Shown: positions 1 through 6,388 of the stretch, piece by piece | How positions within the stretch are numbered: the stretch's first letter is position 1 | Layout of the letters: the number at the start of each line of letters is the position of its first letter | Source: JANWLD01 sp035700225 | Lineage (GTDB): Bacteria > Patescibacteriota > Saccharimonadia > Saccharimonadales > 2-12-FULL-41-12 | Length of the DNA stretch: 8,663 nt | Assembly: GCA_035700225.1 (NCBI GenBank) | Contig: DASSOT010000046.1 | Location: forward strand, 1 to 8,663 | Reading direction: 5' to 3' | Notes under the pieces: generated by a model | What the model was told of the DNA's origin: nothing | Database searches by the model: none | What the model saw: only the letters and a program-made list of their open reading frames with translations | Program-made: the position numbers and the translations under genes

Positions 1-1
1 C

Positions 2-31
2 TTGCCCGGCAAACAATATAAGCGGTATACT
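2..31 (+). promoter_or_regulatory. Putative ftsA promoter, leaderless type
   Basis: A TTGCCC element (2-7) and TATACT (26-31) are separated by 18 bp. The -10 hexamer ends only 7 bases before the ftsA ATG at 39, so transcription from this element would begin at or next to the start codon. No Shine-Dalgarno sequence lies in the short interval, which fits a leaderless mRNA. The -35 element sits in a small inverted repeat (TTGCC-C-GGCAA, 2-12) that could instead belong to the end of an upstream transcript. The -10 is convincing and the -35 is weak. Confidence 0.5.
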
Positions 32-38
32 GACAACC

Positions 39-1280
39 ATGCGAGAAAACTCTTCTCAGTATTTTGTCGGTATTGATATCGGAACCAGCGCAACCAGGTG
101 CGTCATAGGCAGTTATGACAGTTCCAGCGAAGAACCGACCATGTCTGTCGTAGGCTATGGTTCCAGCCCGAATTCCGGCATGAGAAAGGGCGTAATAGTT
201 CACCTTGATGAAGTGGCTGGCTCGATACACGAGGCTATAGTAGAAGCAGAAAGAATATCAGGAATTCGCGTCGAAAACGCCACGGTCAATATAAATGGTT
301 CGCATGTGAGCAGTCTCGATTCAAGGGGCGTAATAGCTATCAGTACGGCAAGCAAAGAGATAAGCAACGACGACAGGATAAGAGTCCAAGAGGCCGCCAC
401 CATAGTTCAACTACCTTCTAACAGGGAGATAATCCAAGTATTTCCAAAGAATTATCAGGTAGATGGCCACGATAGTATAAAGGATCCTGTCGGCATGCAA
501 GGCGTCCGCCTTGAGGTCGAAGCACACATAATAACTGCGGCTACCCCTAACCTGCGAAGTCTTGACCTAGCATTGCAAAAATCCAATATATACCCGACGA
601 ACCACACGACTTCCGGACTTGCGGCGGCGGAGGTAGTTCTCAGCAGGAAACAGCGAGAAGCAGGCGGTGCGGTAATAGATATCGGAGCATCCACCACCAA
701 CATAGCCGTCATTGAAGATGGAGAGATACAGTATGTAGGAGTTATTCCTATGGGCGGTATCAATATAACCAATGATCTTGCCATAGGGTTGAAAGTCGAT
801 TTGGAAATAGCGGAGAAGGTCAAATTGAAGCATGCCGCCCTCGCAGGCGCAGGAAAGAACGGCAGGCTCAGCGTGGTGCACGAAAAAAGAAATTATGTGT
901 TCGAATCGGACGACATACAGATGATAGTCGAAGCAAGAGTTGAAGAAATCTTTGATTACGTGGACAAAGAACTTAAAAAAATCCATCGTTCGCAGAAGCT
1001 ACCGGGCGGCGTCGTACTGGTTGGCGGCACATCCAAGATTCCCGGTATCGCTGAATTTGCCAAAAACCAGCTGGAACTTCCTTCCAAGGTCGGAGAGATT
1101 GGCAAAATCTCCGGGATAACCGACGATATACAGGACACAGGATTTATAACGGCGGTAGGGCTTATGCAGTTGGATATGATATTCGGCGGACAGGCGTATG
1201 ATGCCGGACAAGGGGGTCCGGGCGGCGCTGGCGGGATGGGCACACTCATAAGAGAAGTTTGGTCAAAAATAAGGCCATGA
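39..1280 (+). CDS. ftsA: Cell division protein FtsA
   Basis: FtsA is an actin-like ATPase that tethers FtsZ filaments to the inner face of the membrane and recruits later divisome proteins. The 413-residue product has the family layout. The phosphate-1 motif is GIDIGTSATR (11-20). The SHS2/1C subdomain spans roughly 85-165 and ends in a typical GMQGVRLEVEAHIIT stretch. The phosphate-2 motif is AVIDIGASTTNIAVI (211-225) and the adenosine motif is GVVLVGGTSKIPGI (324-337). The last 14 residues, MGTLIREVWSKIRP (400-413), look like the amphipathic membrane-targeting helix. A glycine-rich linker (GQGGPGGAGG, about 390-399) joins it to the core. Length is normal for the family. The ATG at 39 is the only sensible start, although it has no SD sequence and a -10 box just upstream. 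ftsZ follows after a 106-bp gap with its own promoter, so the two genes are paired but need not share all transcripts. Confidence 0.96.
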   Translation: MRENSSQYFVGIDIGTSATRCVIGSYDSSSEEPTMSVVGYGSSPNSGMRKGVIVHLDEVAGSIHEAIVEAERISGIRVENATVNINGSHVSSLDSRGVIAISTASKEISNDDRIRVQEAATIVQLPSNREIIQVFPKNYQVDGHDSIKDPVGMQGVRLEVEAHIITAATPNLRSLDLALQKSNIYPTNHTTSGLAAAEVVLSRKQREAGGAVIDIGASTTNIAVIEDGEIQYVGVIPMGGINITNDLAIGLKVDLEIAEKVKLKHAALAGAGKNGRLSVVHEKRNYVFESDDIQMIVEARVEEIFDYVDKELKKIHRSQKLPGGVVLVGGTSKIPGIAEFAKNQLELPSKVGEIGKISGITDDIQDTGFITAVGLMQLDMIFGGQAYDAGQGGPGGAGGMGTLIREVWSKIRP

Positions 1281-1283
1281 GCT

Positions 1284-1300
1284 AAGAACTTGTTCTTTTT
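1284..1300 (+). terminator. Weak intrinsic terminator candidate after ftsA
   Basis: AAGAA (1284-1288) pairs with TTCTT (1293-1297) around a CTTG loop, and the 3' arm runs into a T5 tract (1296-1300). The stem is short and AU-rich, so it is at best a partial terminator. It lies before the separate ftsZ promoter, which fits its position but does not prove function. Confidence 0.25.
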
Positions 1301-1321
1301 GATAAAATAATTTATATTCGT

Positions 1322-1350
1322 TTGAACCAGTTGCATTGCTAGGTTATACT
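1322..1350 (+). promoter_or_regulatory. ftsZ promoter
   Basis: TTGAAC (1322-1327) and TATACT (1345-1350) are separated by exactly 17 bp, a near-consensus sigma70-type promoter. The predicted start lies near 1357, giving a leader of about 30 bases that contains the ftsZ SD. It lets ftsZ be made in excess of ftsA, as is usual for these two proteins. Confidence 0.7.
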
Positions 1351-1370
1351 TTGTTAAGTAGTAGGAACAG

Positions 1371-1376
1371 AAGGAG
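1371..1376 (+). promoter_or_regulatory. ftsZ ribosome binding site (decides the start)
   Basis: AAGGAG at 1371-1376 lies 10 bases before ATG 1387. It lies downstream of the alternative in-frame TTG at 1336, which would add 17 residues (LGYTLLSSRNRRRFRV and neighbours) and would overlap the promoter. The SD therefore fixes the start at 1387. Confidence 0.8.
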
Positions 1377-1386
1377 ATTTAGAGTA

Positions 1387-2721
1387 ATGCCCCAGGTTTC
1401 GCCATCGATTGAGACATTTGCACGCATAAAAGTTGTCGGTGTTGGTGGTGCCGGAGGAGCGGCCATCAACCGTATGGTCGAGGCCGGTGTAGAAGGCGTA
1501 GAATTTATCGCTATTAACACCGATGCCCAGGCACTGCATCATTCAAAAGCCCAAACAAAGATACACATAGGCCACGAAACCACCCGGGGTCTTGGCGCAG
1601 GAGCGGATCCGTCCGTAGGAGAAAATGCGGCAAAGGAATCGATTAATGATATCAAGAACGCTCTTGAGGGTGCGGACATGGTCTTTATCACCATAGGCGC
1701 AGGCGGCGGGACAGGCAGTGGAGCCGGTTATATTATCGCAGGAGTTGCCAAAGAACAAGGTTCCTTGGTGGTGGGCTTTGCTACCAGGCCGTTTGCATTT
1801 GAGGGCGACAAAAGGGCGAGAAACGCCGAGATAGCCATAGAAAATCTGAGTAAGGCTGTAGACACGCTTATAACCATACCTAATGACAGGCTACTGCAGA
1901 CAATTGACAGATCCACGCCTATTCTTGAGGCTTTCAAGGTGGCTGATGATGTCTTGCGCCAAGGTGTCCAAGGTATTTCAGACCTTATTACGGTCCATGG
2001 ACTTATCAATCTGGATTTCGCTGACGTCAAAACCGTAATGAGCAATGCCGGTTCTGCTTTGATGGGCATAGGCCGCGCCAGCGGGGATAACCGCGCCGTA
2101 GAAGCGGCACAGCAAGCGGTTGAATCACCTCTTCTAGAGGTTTCCATAGACGGTGCCAGGGGCGTTCTATTTAACGTTATCGGCGGCCACGACATGTCTA
2201 TGCATGAGATTAACACCGTAGCAGAGACAATAACCGCTTCTGCTGACAAGGATGCCAACATCATTTTCGGCGCTACGATAAACCCTGATCTGGAGGGCGA
2301 GCTGATAGTCACTGTCGTTGCTACCGGTTTCGAAGATTCCTATTTCTCTAAGCAGACATCCGCGCATATCCAAAGCCTGATTGCGGAATCCGCCGGCGAA
2401 ACGGAATCAGTCGCAAAGAAGCCATCCAAAAAGGATGACAAGGACAAGACGGACGATATTCCTACTGACATAAATATGGACTTGAATGATGCTAAAGTAG
2501 AAAACCATGCCGATTTCGGAGCAGAAGATGGCGGGGATATAAATATTTGGAAGAACGAAAATCCAGAAAACGAAACGGGCGGTGGTGAAAATGACAACGA
2601 AGGCCAATTCGTCAGTCAGGCCTACGACAGCGAAGAACTTGAAAAGCCCTCTTTCCTGCGACGTTTGAAAAGGCGCAAAGACGACAAAAAACAAAAGTCG
2701 GATGATTCTGACAACGTGTAA
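1387..2721 (+). CDS. ftsZ: Cell division GTPase FtsZ
   Basis: FtsZ is the tubulin homologue that polymerises into the cytoplasmic Z-ring and organises septal wall synthesis. From ATG 1387 the product is 444 residues. The GTP-binding domain shows VVGVGGAGGAAINRM (16-30), the tubulin signature GGGTGSG (106-112) and FEGDKRARNA (138-147). The T7 synergy loop is NLDFADVKTVM (208-218), with the catalytic Asp residues that complete the GTPase site of the next subunit. The C-terminal domain ends near 318. An intrinsically disordered, mostly acidic linker of about 100 residues follows. EKPSFLRRL (419-427) resembles the conserved C-terminal peptide (xIPxFLRR) that binds FtsA. A very basic and then mixed-charge tail follows (RRKDDKKQKSDD), longer than the usual few residues. 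The gene lies directly downstream of ftsA. The earlier TTG at 1336 was rejected because it precedes the SD. Confidence 0.97.
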   Translation: MPQVSPSIETFARIKVVGVGGAGGAAINRMVEAGVEGVEFIAINTDAQALHHSKAQTKIHIGHETTRGLGAGADPSVGENAAKESINDIKNALEGADMVFITIGAGGGTGSGAGYIIAGVAKEQGSLVVGFATRPFAFEGDKRARNAEIAIENLSKAVDTLITIPNDRLLQTIDRSTPILEAFKVADDVLRQGVQGISDLITVHGLINLDFADVKTVMSNAGSALMGIGRASGDNRAVEAAQQAVESPLLEVSIDGARGVLFNVIGGHDMSMHEINTVAETITASADKDANIIFGATINPDLEGELIVTVVATGFEDSYFSKQTSAHIQSLIAESAGETESVAKKPSKKDDKDKTDDIPTDINMDLNDAKVENHADFGAEDGGDINIWKNENPENETGGGENDNEGQFVSQAYDSEELEKPSFLRRLKRRKDDKKQKSDDSDNV

Positions 2722-2741
2722 TTAATACAGCGTATTTTCTA

Positions 2742-2770
2742 TTGCAAAACACCATCTACAGCGTTATGAT
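2742..2770 (+). promoter_or_regulatory. nrdR promoter (possibly nrdR-nrdJ operon)
   Basis: TTGCAA (2742-2747) and TATGAT (2765-2770) are separated by exactly 17 bp. The predicted start is near 2777, giving a leader of about 100 bases before nrdR. A NrdR-box-like site fills the spacer and another lies just past the start site, the expected places for repression. A weak hairpin with a T4 tract (AATAC-AGC-GTATT, 2724-2738) just upstream may be the ftsZ terminator. Confidence 0.6.
2749..2764 (+). promoter_or_regulatory. Candidate NrdR box 1 (in promoter spacer)
   Basis: ACACCATCTACAGCGT resembles the published 16-bp NrdR box (acaCwAtATaTwGtgt, recalled from the literature), keeping the C and G of the core and most flanking bases. 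It lies wholly between the -35 and -10 of the nrdR promoter. Part of it, TACAGCGT (2757-2764), also occurs at 2726-2733, exactly 31 bp upstream, about three helical turns. Confidence 0.5.
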
Positions 2771-2781
2771 GCATAGTATAC

Positions 2782-2797
2782 ACGCTATATATAGTTA
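2782..2797 (+). promoter_or_regulatory. Candidate NrdR box 2 (palindromic core)
   Basis: The core CTATATATAG (2785-2794) is a perfect 10-bp palindrome and matches the CwAtATaTwG core of the NrdR box at every position. It begins about 5 bp after the predicted transcription start. Its centre is 33 bp from that of box 1, close to the three-turn spacing typical of paired NrdR boxes. NrdR is encoded 83 bp downstream, so autoregulation is likely. Confidence 0.55.
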
Positions 2798-2833
2798 AAA
2801 AATTATAGTGATCGTACATTAAATTGAACAGAT

Positions 2834-2865
2834 TTATTCTTCAATCGAATCAATCTTAAGAATAA
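2834..2865 (+). promoter_or_regulatory. Leader hairpin touching the nrdR SD
   Basis: TTATTCTT (2834-2841) pairs with AAGAATAA (2858-2865), an 8-bp stem with a 16-base loop. The last two bases of the 3' arm are the first two of the SD-like AAGGAAGG (2864-2871). It could modulate ribosome access, but the stem is AU-rich and the overlap small. Confidence 0.3.
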
Positions 2866-2879
2866 GGAAGGTATGCAGT

Positions 2880-3347
2880 ATGAATTGTAGCCGTTGCCAT
2901 GCATCCGATACAAAAGTGATTGAATCTCGAGATGTAGCCGGAGGCAAGTCCATAAGACGCCGGCGCATGTGCAGTCAATGTGCACATCGTTTTACGACGT
3001 ATGAGCGCATAGAAAGACCCCAACTCATAGTAGTCAAGAACAATGATGTCAGGGAGATATTCAATCGCGACAAGTTGCTAGCCGGCCTTTATAGAGCATG
3101 TGAAAAGACTTCCGTGACCAGTCTGCAGTTAGAGCAGTTGGTTTCGGACGTGGAAACACAGCTTTATGAATGCAGTGACCCGGAAGTTCCGTCATCCAAG
3201 ATCGGCGAACTAGTCATGGAACAGCTGTCCGGTCTGAATGAAGTAGCTTATGTGCGTTTCGCAAGCGTGTACAGGCGCTTCAAAGATATAGCGAGCTTCG
3301 AGAAAGAGTTATCGGATATTCGAAAGAGAAAAGATAAAGTCCGTTAA
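2880..3347 (+). CDS. nrdR: Transcriptional repressor NrdR
   Basis: NrdR represses ribonucleotide reductase genes when its ATP-cone domain senses high ATP/dATP. The 155-residue protein has an N-terminal zinc ribbon with two Cys pairs (C3-x2-C6 and C31-x2-C34) and the strongly conserved RRRRMCSQCAHRFTTYERIE stretch around 26-45. An ATP-cone domain follows (about 46-136: RPQLIVVKNNDVREIFNRDKLLAGLYRACEK onward, ending in YVRFASVYRRFKDI). Family length is about 150-160 residues, so the protein is complete. AAGGAAGG (2864-2871) lies 8 bases before ATG 2880; a nearer ATG at 2873 is out of frame. Two NrdR-box-like sites lie at its own promoter. The gene precedes nrdJ by 178 bp on the same strand, so regulator and target may be co-transcribed. 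Confidence 0.96.
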   Translation: MNCSRCHASDTKVIESRDVAGGKSIRRRRMCSQCAHRFTTYERIERPQLIVVKNNDVREIFNRDKLLAGLYRACEKTSVTSLQLEQLVSDVETQLYECSDPEVPSSKIGELVMEQLSGLNEVAYVRFASVYRRFKDIASFEKELSDIRKRKDKVR

Positions 3348-3362
3348 AGCAAGCGCTTTGAC
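3343..3362 (+). other. Hairpin across the nrdR stop codon
   Basis: GTTAAAGC (3343-3350) pairs with GCTTTGAC (3355-3362) around an AAGC loop: 8 pairs including one G-T, with the nrdR TAA inside the 5' arm. No T-tract follows, so it is not a standard terminator. It may stabilise the upstream mRNA end or be the 5' part of the nrdJ leader structure. Confidence 0.35.
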
Positions 3363-3378
3363 AGTTCCCCTTAGGTTT

Positions 3379-3480
3379 TAAGCTTTGAAGCTTATGGAGA
3401 GCTTGCCGGTACGTTGATCCGGGGTTTAGAGACTACCCGGGTTAAGAAGTCTGAAAAGACATAAGACCGGCCGACTCTAA
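3379..3480 (+). ncRNA. Candidate structured leader RNA upstream of nrdJ
   Basis: The nrdR-nrdJ gap holds a dense set of complementary segments. A first hairpin is TAAGCT (3379-3384)/AGCTTA (3389-3394) with loop TTGA. The main element is a three-way junction. P1 is GCCGGT (3405-3410) with ACCGGC (3466-3471), possibly extended by AGAG (3398-3401)/CTCT (3475-3478). P2 is ATCCGGG (3417-3423) with CCCGGGT (3436-3442), closing a 12-base loop. P3 is GTCT (3449-3452)/AGAC (3457-3460) capped by a GAAA tetraloop. The P2 loop bases TTAGAG (3426-3431) are exactly complementary to CTCTAA (3475-3480) just 3' of P1, which would form a pseudoknot and exclude the P1 extension. An A/T-rich linker and the nrdJ SD follow. 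A predicted 'nrdJ RNA motif' upstream of class II reductase genes is known to me by name; I cannot compare this sequence with its consensus. The standard cobalamin riboswitch B12-box was not seen. Structure is by eye, ligand unknown. Confidence 0.6.
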
Positions 3481-3514
3481 TAAAAATCAATAAATAAAAA
3501 TTAACAAAATAATA

Positions 3515-3520
3515 AGAGGT
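3515..3520 (+). promoter_or_regulatory. nrdJ ribosome binding site
   Basis: AGAGGT lies 5 bases before ATG 3526, at the end of a 40-base A/T-rich linker that separates it from the structured RNA. It fixes the nrdJ start; no other in-frame start with an SD is near. Confidence 0.6.
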
Positions 3521-3525
3521 AAGTT

Positions 3526-6330
3526 ATGAAAACAACCAGCTTAAATGTGAGCAGGCTTTTTACTAAACCCAAAAGTAAAGCCTATGACCAGCTAAAATGG
3601 TCGAAAAAAGACTCTATAATAGTGAACCCAATGACGGGTAAACCTGTTTTTGAGCAAAAAAATGTCGAATTTCCCGAAAACTGGTCGCTCAATGCCATAA
3701 ATATAGTGGCGCAGAAATACTTCAGCGGCACGCCCGGGACTAAGGACAGGGAACGTTCTTTGAAGCATCTTATTGACAGGGTAGCTGACACCATTACGCG
3801 GCATGGAATCCAAGAAGATTACTTCGATAGCGAAGCCGAAGCCGAGGACTTCAAAGAAGAGTTGAAGTATATCTTGGCCACCCAGAGGGCGGCATTCAAT
3901 TCTCCGGTGTGGTTCAATATCGGGGCCCCGGATAGGGCCCAGCAAGCAAGCGCCTGTTTCATACTGGGCGTGGACGACACCATGCCCTCTATCCTTAACT
4001 GGTATCGCGAAGAAGGCATGATTTTCAAAGGCGGTTCCGGTTCGGGAATCAACCTGAGCGCTATACGTTCGTCCGTAGAGCCTCTGGGCAAAAGCGCAGG
4101 GACGGCCTCAGGACCGCTTAGCTTCATGCGAGGCGCCGATGCGTCCGCTGGCGCTATAAAAAGCGGCGGAAAGACCCGCAGGGCCGCCAAGATGGTCATT
4201 TTGAACGCAGACCATCCTGATGTAGAGGAATTCATTTGGTGTAAGGCTATAGAAGAACGCAAAGCCCGCGTTCTGCAGGAAGCCGGTTTCGATATGAACC
4301 TCGACGGGAAAGATTCTTTTTCTGTCCAGTATCAGAATGCCAATAACTCGGTCAGGGTTACCGATGACTTCATGAAAGCCGTAGAAGCGGACGAGGATTG
4401 GGATCTAAAAGCTGTCACTACGGGCAAAACCGTCAAGACCGTCAAAGCAAGGGAGCTTTTCAGGGAGTTCTCCAAGGCGGCTTGGGAGTGCGCCGACCCC
4501 GGTATGCAGTTTGATACGACTATAAACCACTGGCACACCACACCGGTCGCCGGTCGTATAAATGGCTCCAACCCTTGTAGTGAATATATGCACCTGGATA
4601 ATTCGGCTTGTAACCTGGCATCCATAAATCTTCTTAAGTATTTAAGAGAAGACGGCACTTTCGATATAAAAGCCTTCAAACATACGGTTGAGCTGATGTT
4701 TACCGCCCAGGAGATACTGGTAGGCTATTCATCTTACCCGACAGAAAGTATAACCAAGAATGCTAAGGCCTATAGGGAACTTGGTCTGGGCTATGCGAAT
4801 CTGGGCGCACTGCTGATGGCACAAGGCCTGCCTTATGACTCTGACGAAGGCCGTGCTCAAGCCGCCGCAATTACCGCTCTGATGACGGGACACGCATATG
4901 CTACCAGCGCCAAGATTGCCAAAAAGGTAGGTCCTTTCTCCGGATTCCATAAGGATCAGAAGGGCATGCTCAAAGTCCTTAGCCAGCACAGAGATGAGGT
5001 TAAGAACATTGACCCGACTCTGGTATCGGAAGAACTTCTAAGCGCGGCCGCAAGCGCATGGGATGATGCGGTGGAACTTAGTGAACTTTATGGTGTAAGG
5101 AACTCACAGGCGAGCGTGCTGGCCCCTACCGGTACCATAGGTCTGATGATGGACTGTGATACTACCGGCATAGAGCCTGATTTAGGCTTGGTAAAGCTTA
5201 AGAAACTTGTCGGTGGCGGTACTATGAGCATAGTTAACAGGACCGTGCCTCGAGCACTAAAAGTACTCGGCTATTCCGACAAGGAAGTAGACGACATAGT
5301 CCAGTATATCGATGTAGAAAAAACTATAACAGGAGCACCTCACCTCAAGAAAAAAGATATGGACGTGTTCTCCTGCTCAATGGGGGATAACCCGATACAC
5401 TATTCCGGACATGTTAAAATGATGTCTGCAGTACAACCATTTATCTCGGGCGCTATAAGCAAAACCGTAAATATGCCCGAAGATGTTACCGTGGAGGATG
5501 TGGAACAGCTACACATGGACGCTTGGAAGCTGGGCCTTAAGGCTGTAGCGATTTATCGGGACAACTGTAAAGTCGCCCAGCCTCTCGCCATGGCCAAGAA
5601 AGAAGGCGAAGAAAAAGATAAGCCTGCGACTACAGCAGTAGCTACGGCTCCGGCCGAAACCGGGCTGGTTGTCAAAGGGCCTGTCAGAAGAGAAATGCCA
5701 AAGACCAGAACGGCGCGTACCTTTGAATTCAATGTAGCCGGCAGTAAAGGGTTCATAACCGTAGGCGAGTATGAAGACGGGACCCCCGGGGAAATCTTCA
5801 TAAAGATAGCAAAACAGGGTTCAACCCTTTCCGGAGTCATGGAATCGCTAGCTATATCCGTAAGCTATGGTCTGCAATACGGTGTGCCATTGAAGAGCTA
5901 TGTCCACGCCTTGACCAACATGAACTTCGCTCCCGCCGGTCTTACGGACGATAAAGAAATAAGAACAGCCACTTCGCTGGTCGACTATATCTTCAAAAGA
6001 CTGGCTCATACCTACCTGTCGTTTGACGACAGGCTGGAGCTGGGGATGGCCTCAATAGATGATATGCCGTCTGAGCAGACAGTCTTGATAGAAGAAAAGC
6101 AGACGGACAAACAGCAGGAAGCCACTTCCGTTGGTGATAAACCGCAAATCATAGAAGCTCCGGAAGAGAATTCAGCACCAGAAATTTCTTCAGCGGCACC
6201 GCAGGGTGAAAAAGTGCCAACCAGCCAGGACGACAATGCTCCTATGTGCTACAACTGCGGTAATCAGACGCAGAGATCGGGGTCGTGCTATGTATGTACC
6301 TCTTGCGGCTCCACCACTGGCTGTTCCTAG
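3526..6330 (+). CDS. nrdJ: Class II adenosylcobalamin-dependent ribonucleotide reductase
   Basis: NrdJ reduces ribonucleotides to deoxyribonucleotides using a thiyl radical generated from adenosylcobalamin, without oxygen or a separate radical subunit. The 934-residue protein has the family's catalytic parts. C144 (QQASACFILG) and C362 (SACNLASINLL) fit the redox pair. N349, C351 and E353 (SNPCSE) fit the radical-site Asn, thiyl Cys and Glu. APTGTIG (533-539) and GIEPD (548-552) belong to the barrel. After a low-complexity linker (about 690-715) comes a TSCPD-like domain (about 725-835). A second flexible, acidic linker (about 845-905) leads to a Cys-rich tail with C908, C911, C921, C924, C927 and C933, which probably combines a small zinc ribbon with the redox Cys pair that re-reduces the active site. 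I see no N-terminal ATP-cone, so overall dATP inhibition at that site is unlikely. It follows nrdR and a structured leader. Confidence 0.96.
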   Translation: MKTTSLNVSRLFTKPKSKAYDQLKWSKKDSIIVNPMTGKPVFEQKNVEFPENWSLNAINIVAQKYFSGTPGTKDRERSLKHLIDRVADTITRHGIQEDYFDSEAEAEDFKEELKYILATQRAAFNSPVWFNIGAPDRAQQASACFILGVDDTMPSILNWYREEGMIFKGGSGSGINLSAIRSSVEPLGKSAGTASGPLSFMRGADASAGAIKSGGKTRRAAKMVILNADHPDVEEFIWCKAIEERKARVLQEAGFDMNLDGKDSFSVQYQNANNSVRVTDDFMKAVEADEDWDLKAVTTGKTVKTVKARELFREFSKAAWECADPGMQFDTTINHWHTTPVAGRINGSNPCSEYMHLDNSACNLASINLLKYLREDGTFDIKAFKHTVELMFTAQEILVGYSSYPTESITKNAKAYRELGLGYANLGALLMAQGLPYDSDEGRAQAAAITALMTGHAYATSAKIAKKVGPFSGFHKDQKGMLKVLSQHRDEVKNIDPTLVSEELLSAAASAWDDAVELSELYGVRNSQASVLAPTGTIGLMMDCDTTGIEPDLGLVKLKKLVGGGTMSIVNRTVPRALKVLGYSDKEVDDIVQYIDVEKTITGAPHLKKKDMDVFSCSMGDNPIHYSGHVKMMSAVQPFISGAISKTVNMPEDVTVEDVEQLHMDAWKLGLKAVAIYRDNCKVAQPLAMAKKEGEEKDKPATTAVATAPAETGLVVKGPVRREMPKTRTARTFEFNVAGSKGFITVGEYEDGTPGEIFIKIAKQGSTLSGVMESLAISVSYGLQYGVPLKSYVHALTNMNFAPAGLTDDKEIRTATSLVDYIFKRLAHTYLSFDDRLELGMASIDDMPSEQTVLIEEKQTDKQQEATSVGDKPQIIEAPEENSAPEISSAAPQGEKVPTSQDDNAPMCYNCGNQTQRSGSCYVCTSCGSTTGCS

Positions 6331-6346
6331 GCCACAGGCGGCGGGA

Positions 6347-6368
6347 GAGAGGGAGATATTCCCCTCTC
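6347..6368 (+). other. Hairpin after nrdJ
   Basis: GAGAGGG (6347-6353) is complementary to CCCTCTC (6362-6368), a perfect 7-bp stem with an 8-base loop, 16 bases after the nrdJ stop. There is no T-tract after it, so it is not a classical intrinsic terminator; it may protect the nrdJ mRNA 3' end. Its loop and 3' arm overlap the weak -35 of the next promoter. Confidence 0.35.
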
Positions 6369-6388
6369 GTGCCAGCTAGTGGTACACT
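6359..6388 (+). promoter_or_regulatory. Putative promoter of the small thioredoxin-fold gene, leaderless type
   Basis: TACACT (6383-6388) lies 6 bases before the ATG at 6395; TTCCCC (6359-6364) is a poor -35 with an 18-bp spacer. As for ftsA, the predicted transcript would start at the initiation codon, and no SD is present. The -10 lies inside an inverted repeat that could serve as an operator. Confidence 0.4.

Noticed and set aside
1278..1280. UGA recoding (Gracilibacteria-type code)
   Set aside because: TGA ends ftsA just after its membrane helix and ends the gene at 6395 at its expected length, and the coding frames contain no internal TGA.
1336..1386. TTG 1336 as an upstream in-frame start of ftsZ
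   Set aside because: It lies before the AAGGAG SD (1371-1376) and inside the promoter region; the added 17 residues do not look like FtsZ.
1728..2312. 194-codon open frame on the minus strand
   Set aside because: It lies wholly inside ftsZ and shows no recognisable family or start signal; it is a shadow of the real gene.
3358..3385. TTGACA (3358-3363) as the -35 of a separate nrdJ promoter
   Set aside because: No acceptable -10 is found 16-18 bp downstream; the best 6-mer (TAAGCT) has a 15-bp spacer and poor match. Co-transcription with nrdR remains possible.
3348..3525. Classical cobalamin riboswitch before nrdJ
   Set aside because: I could not find the B12-box consensus or the usual core elements, and the visible structured part (about 100 bases) is short for that family.
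6347..6368. Intrinsic terminator after nrdJ
   Set aside because: The stem is good but no T-tract follows it; listed only as a hairpin.
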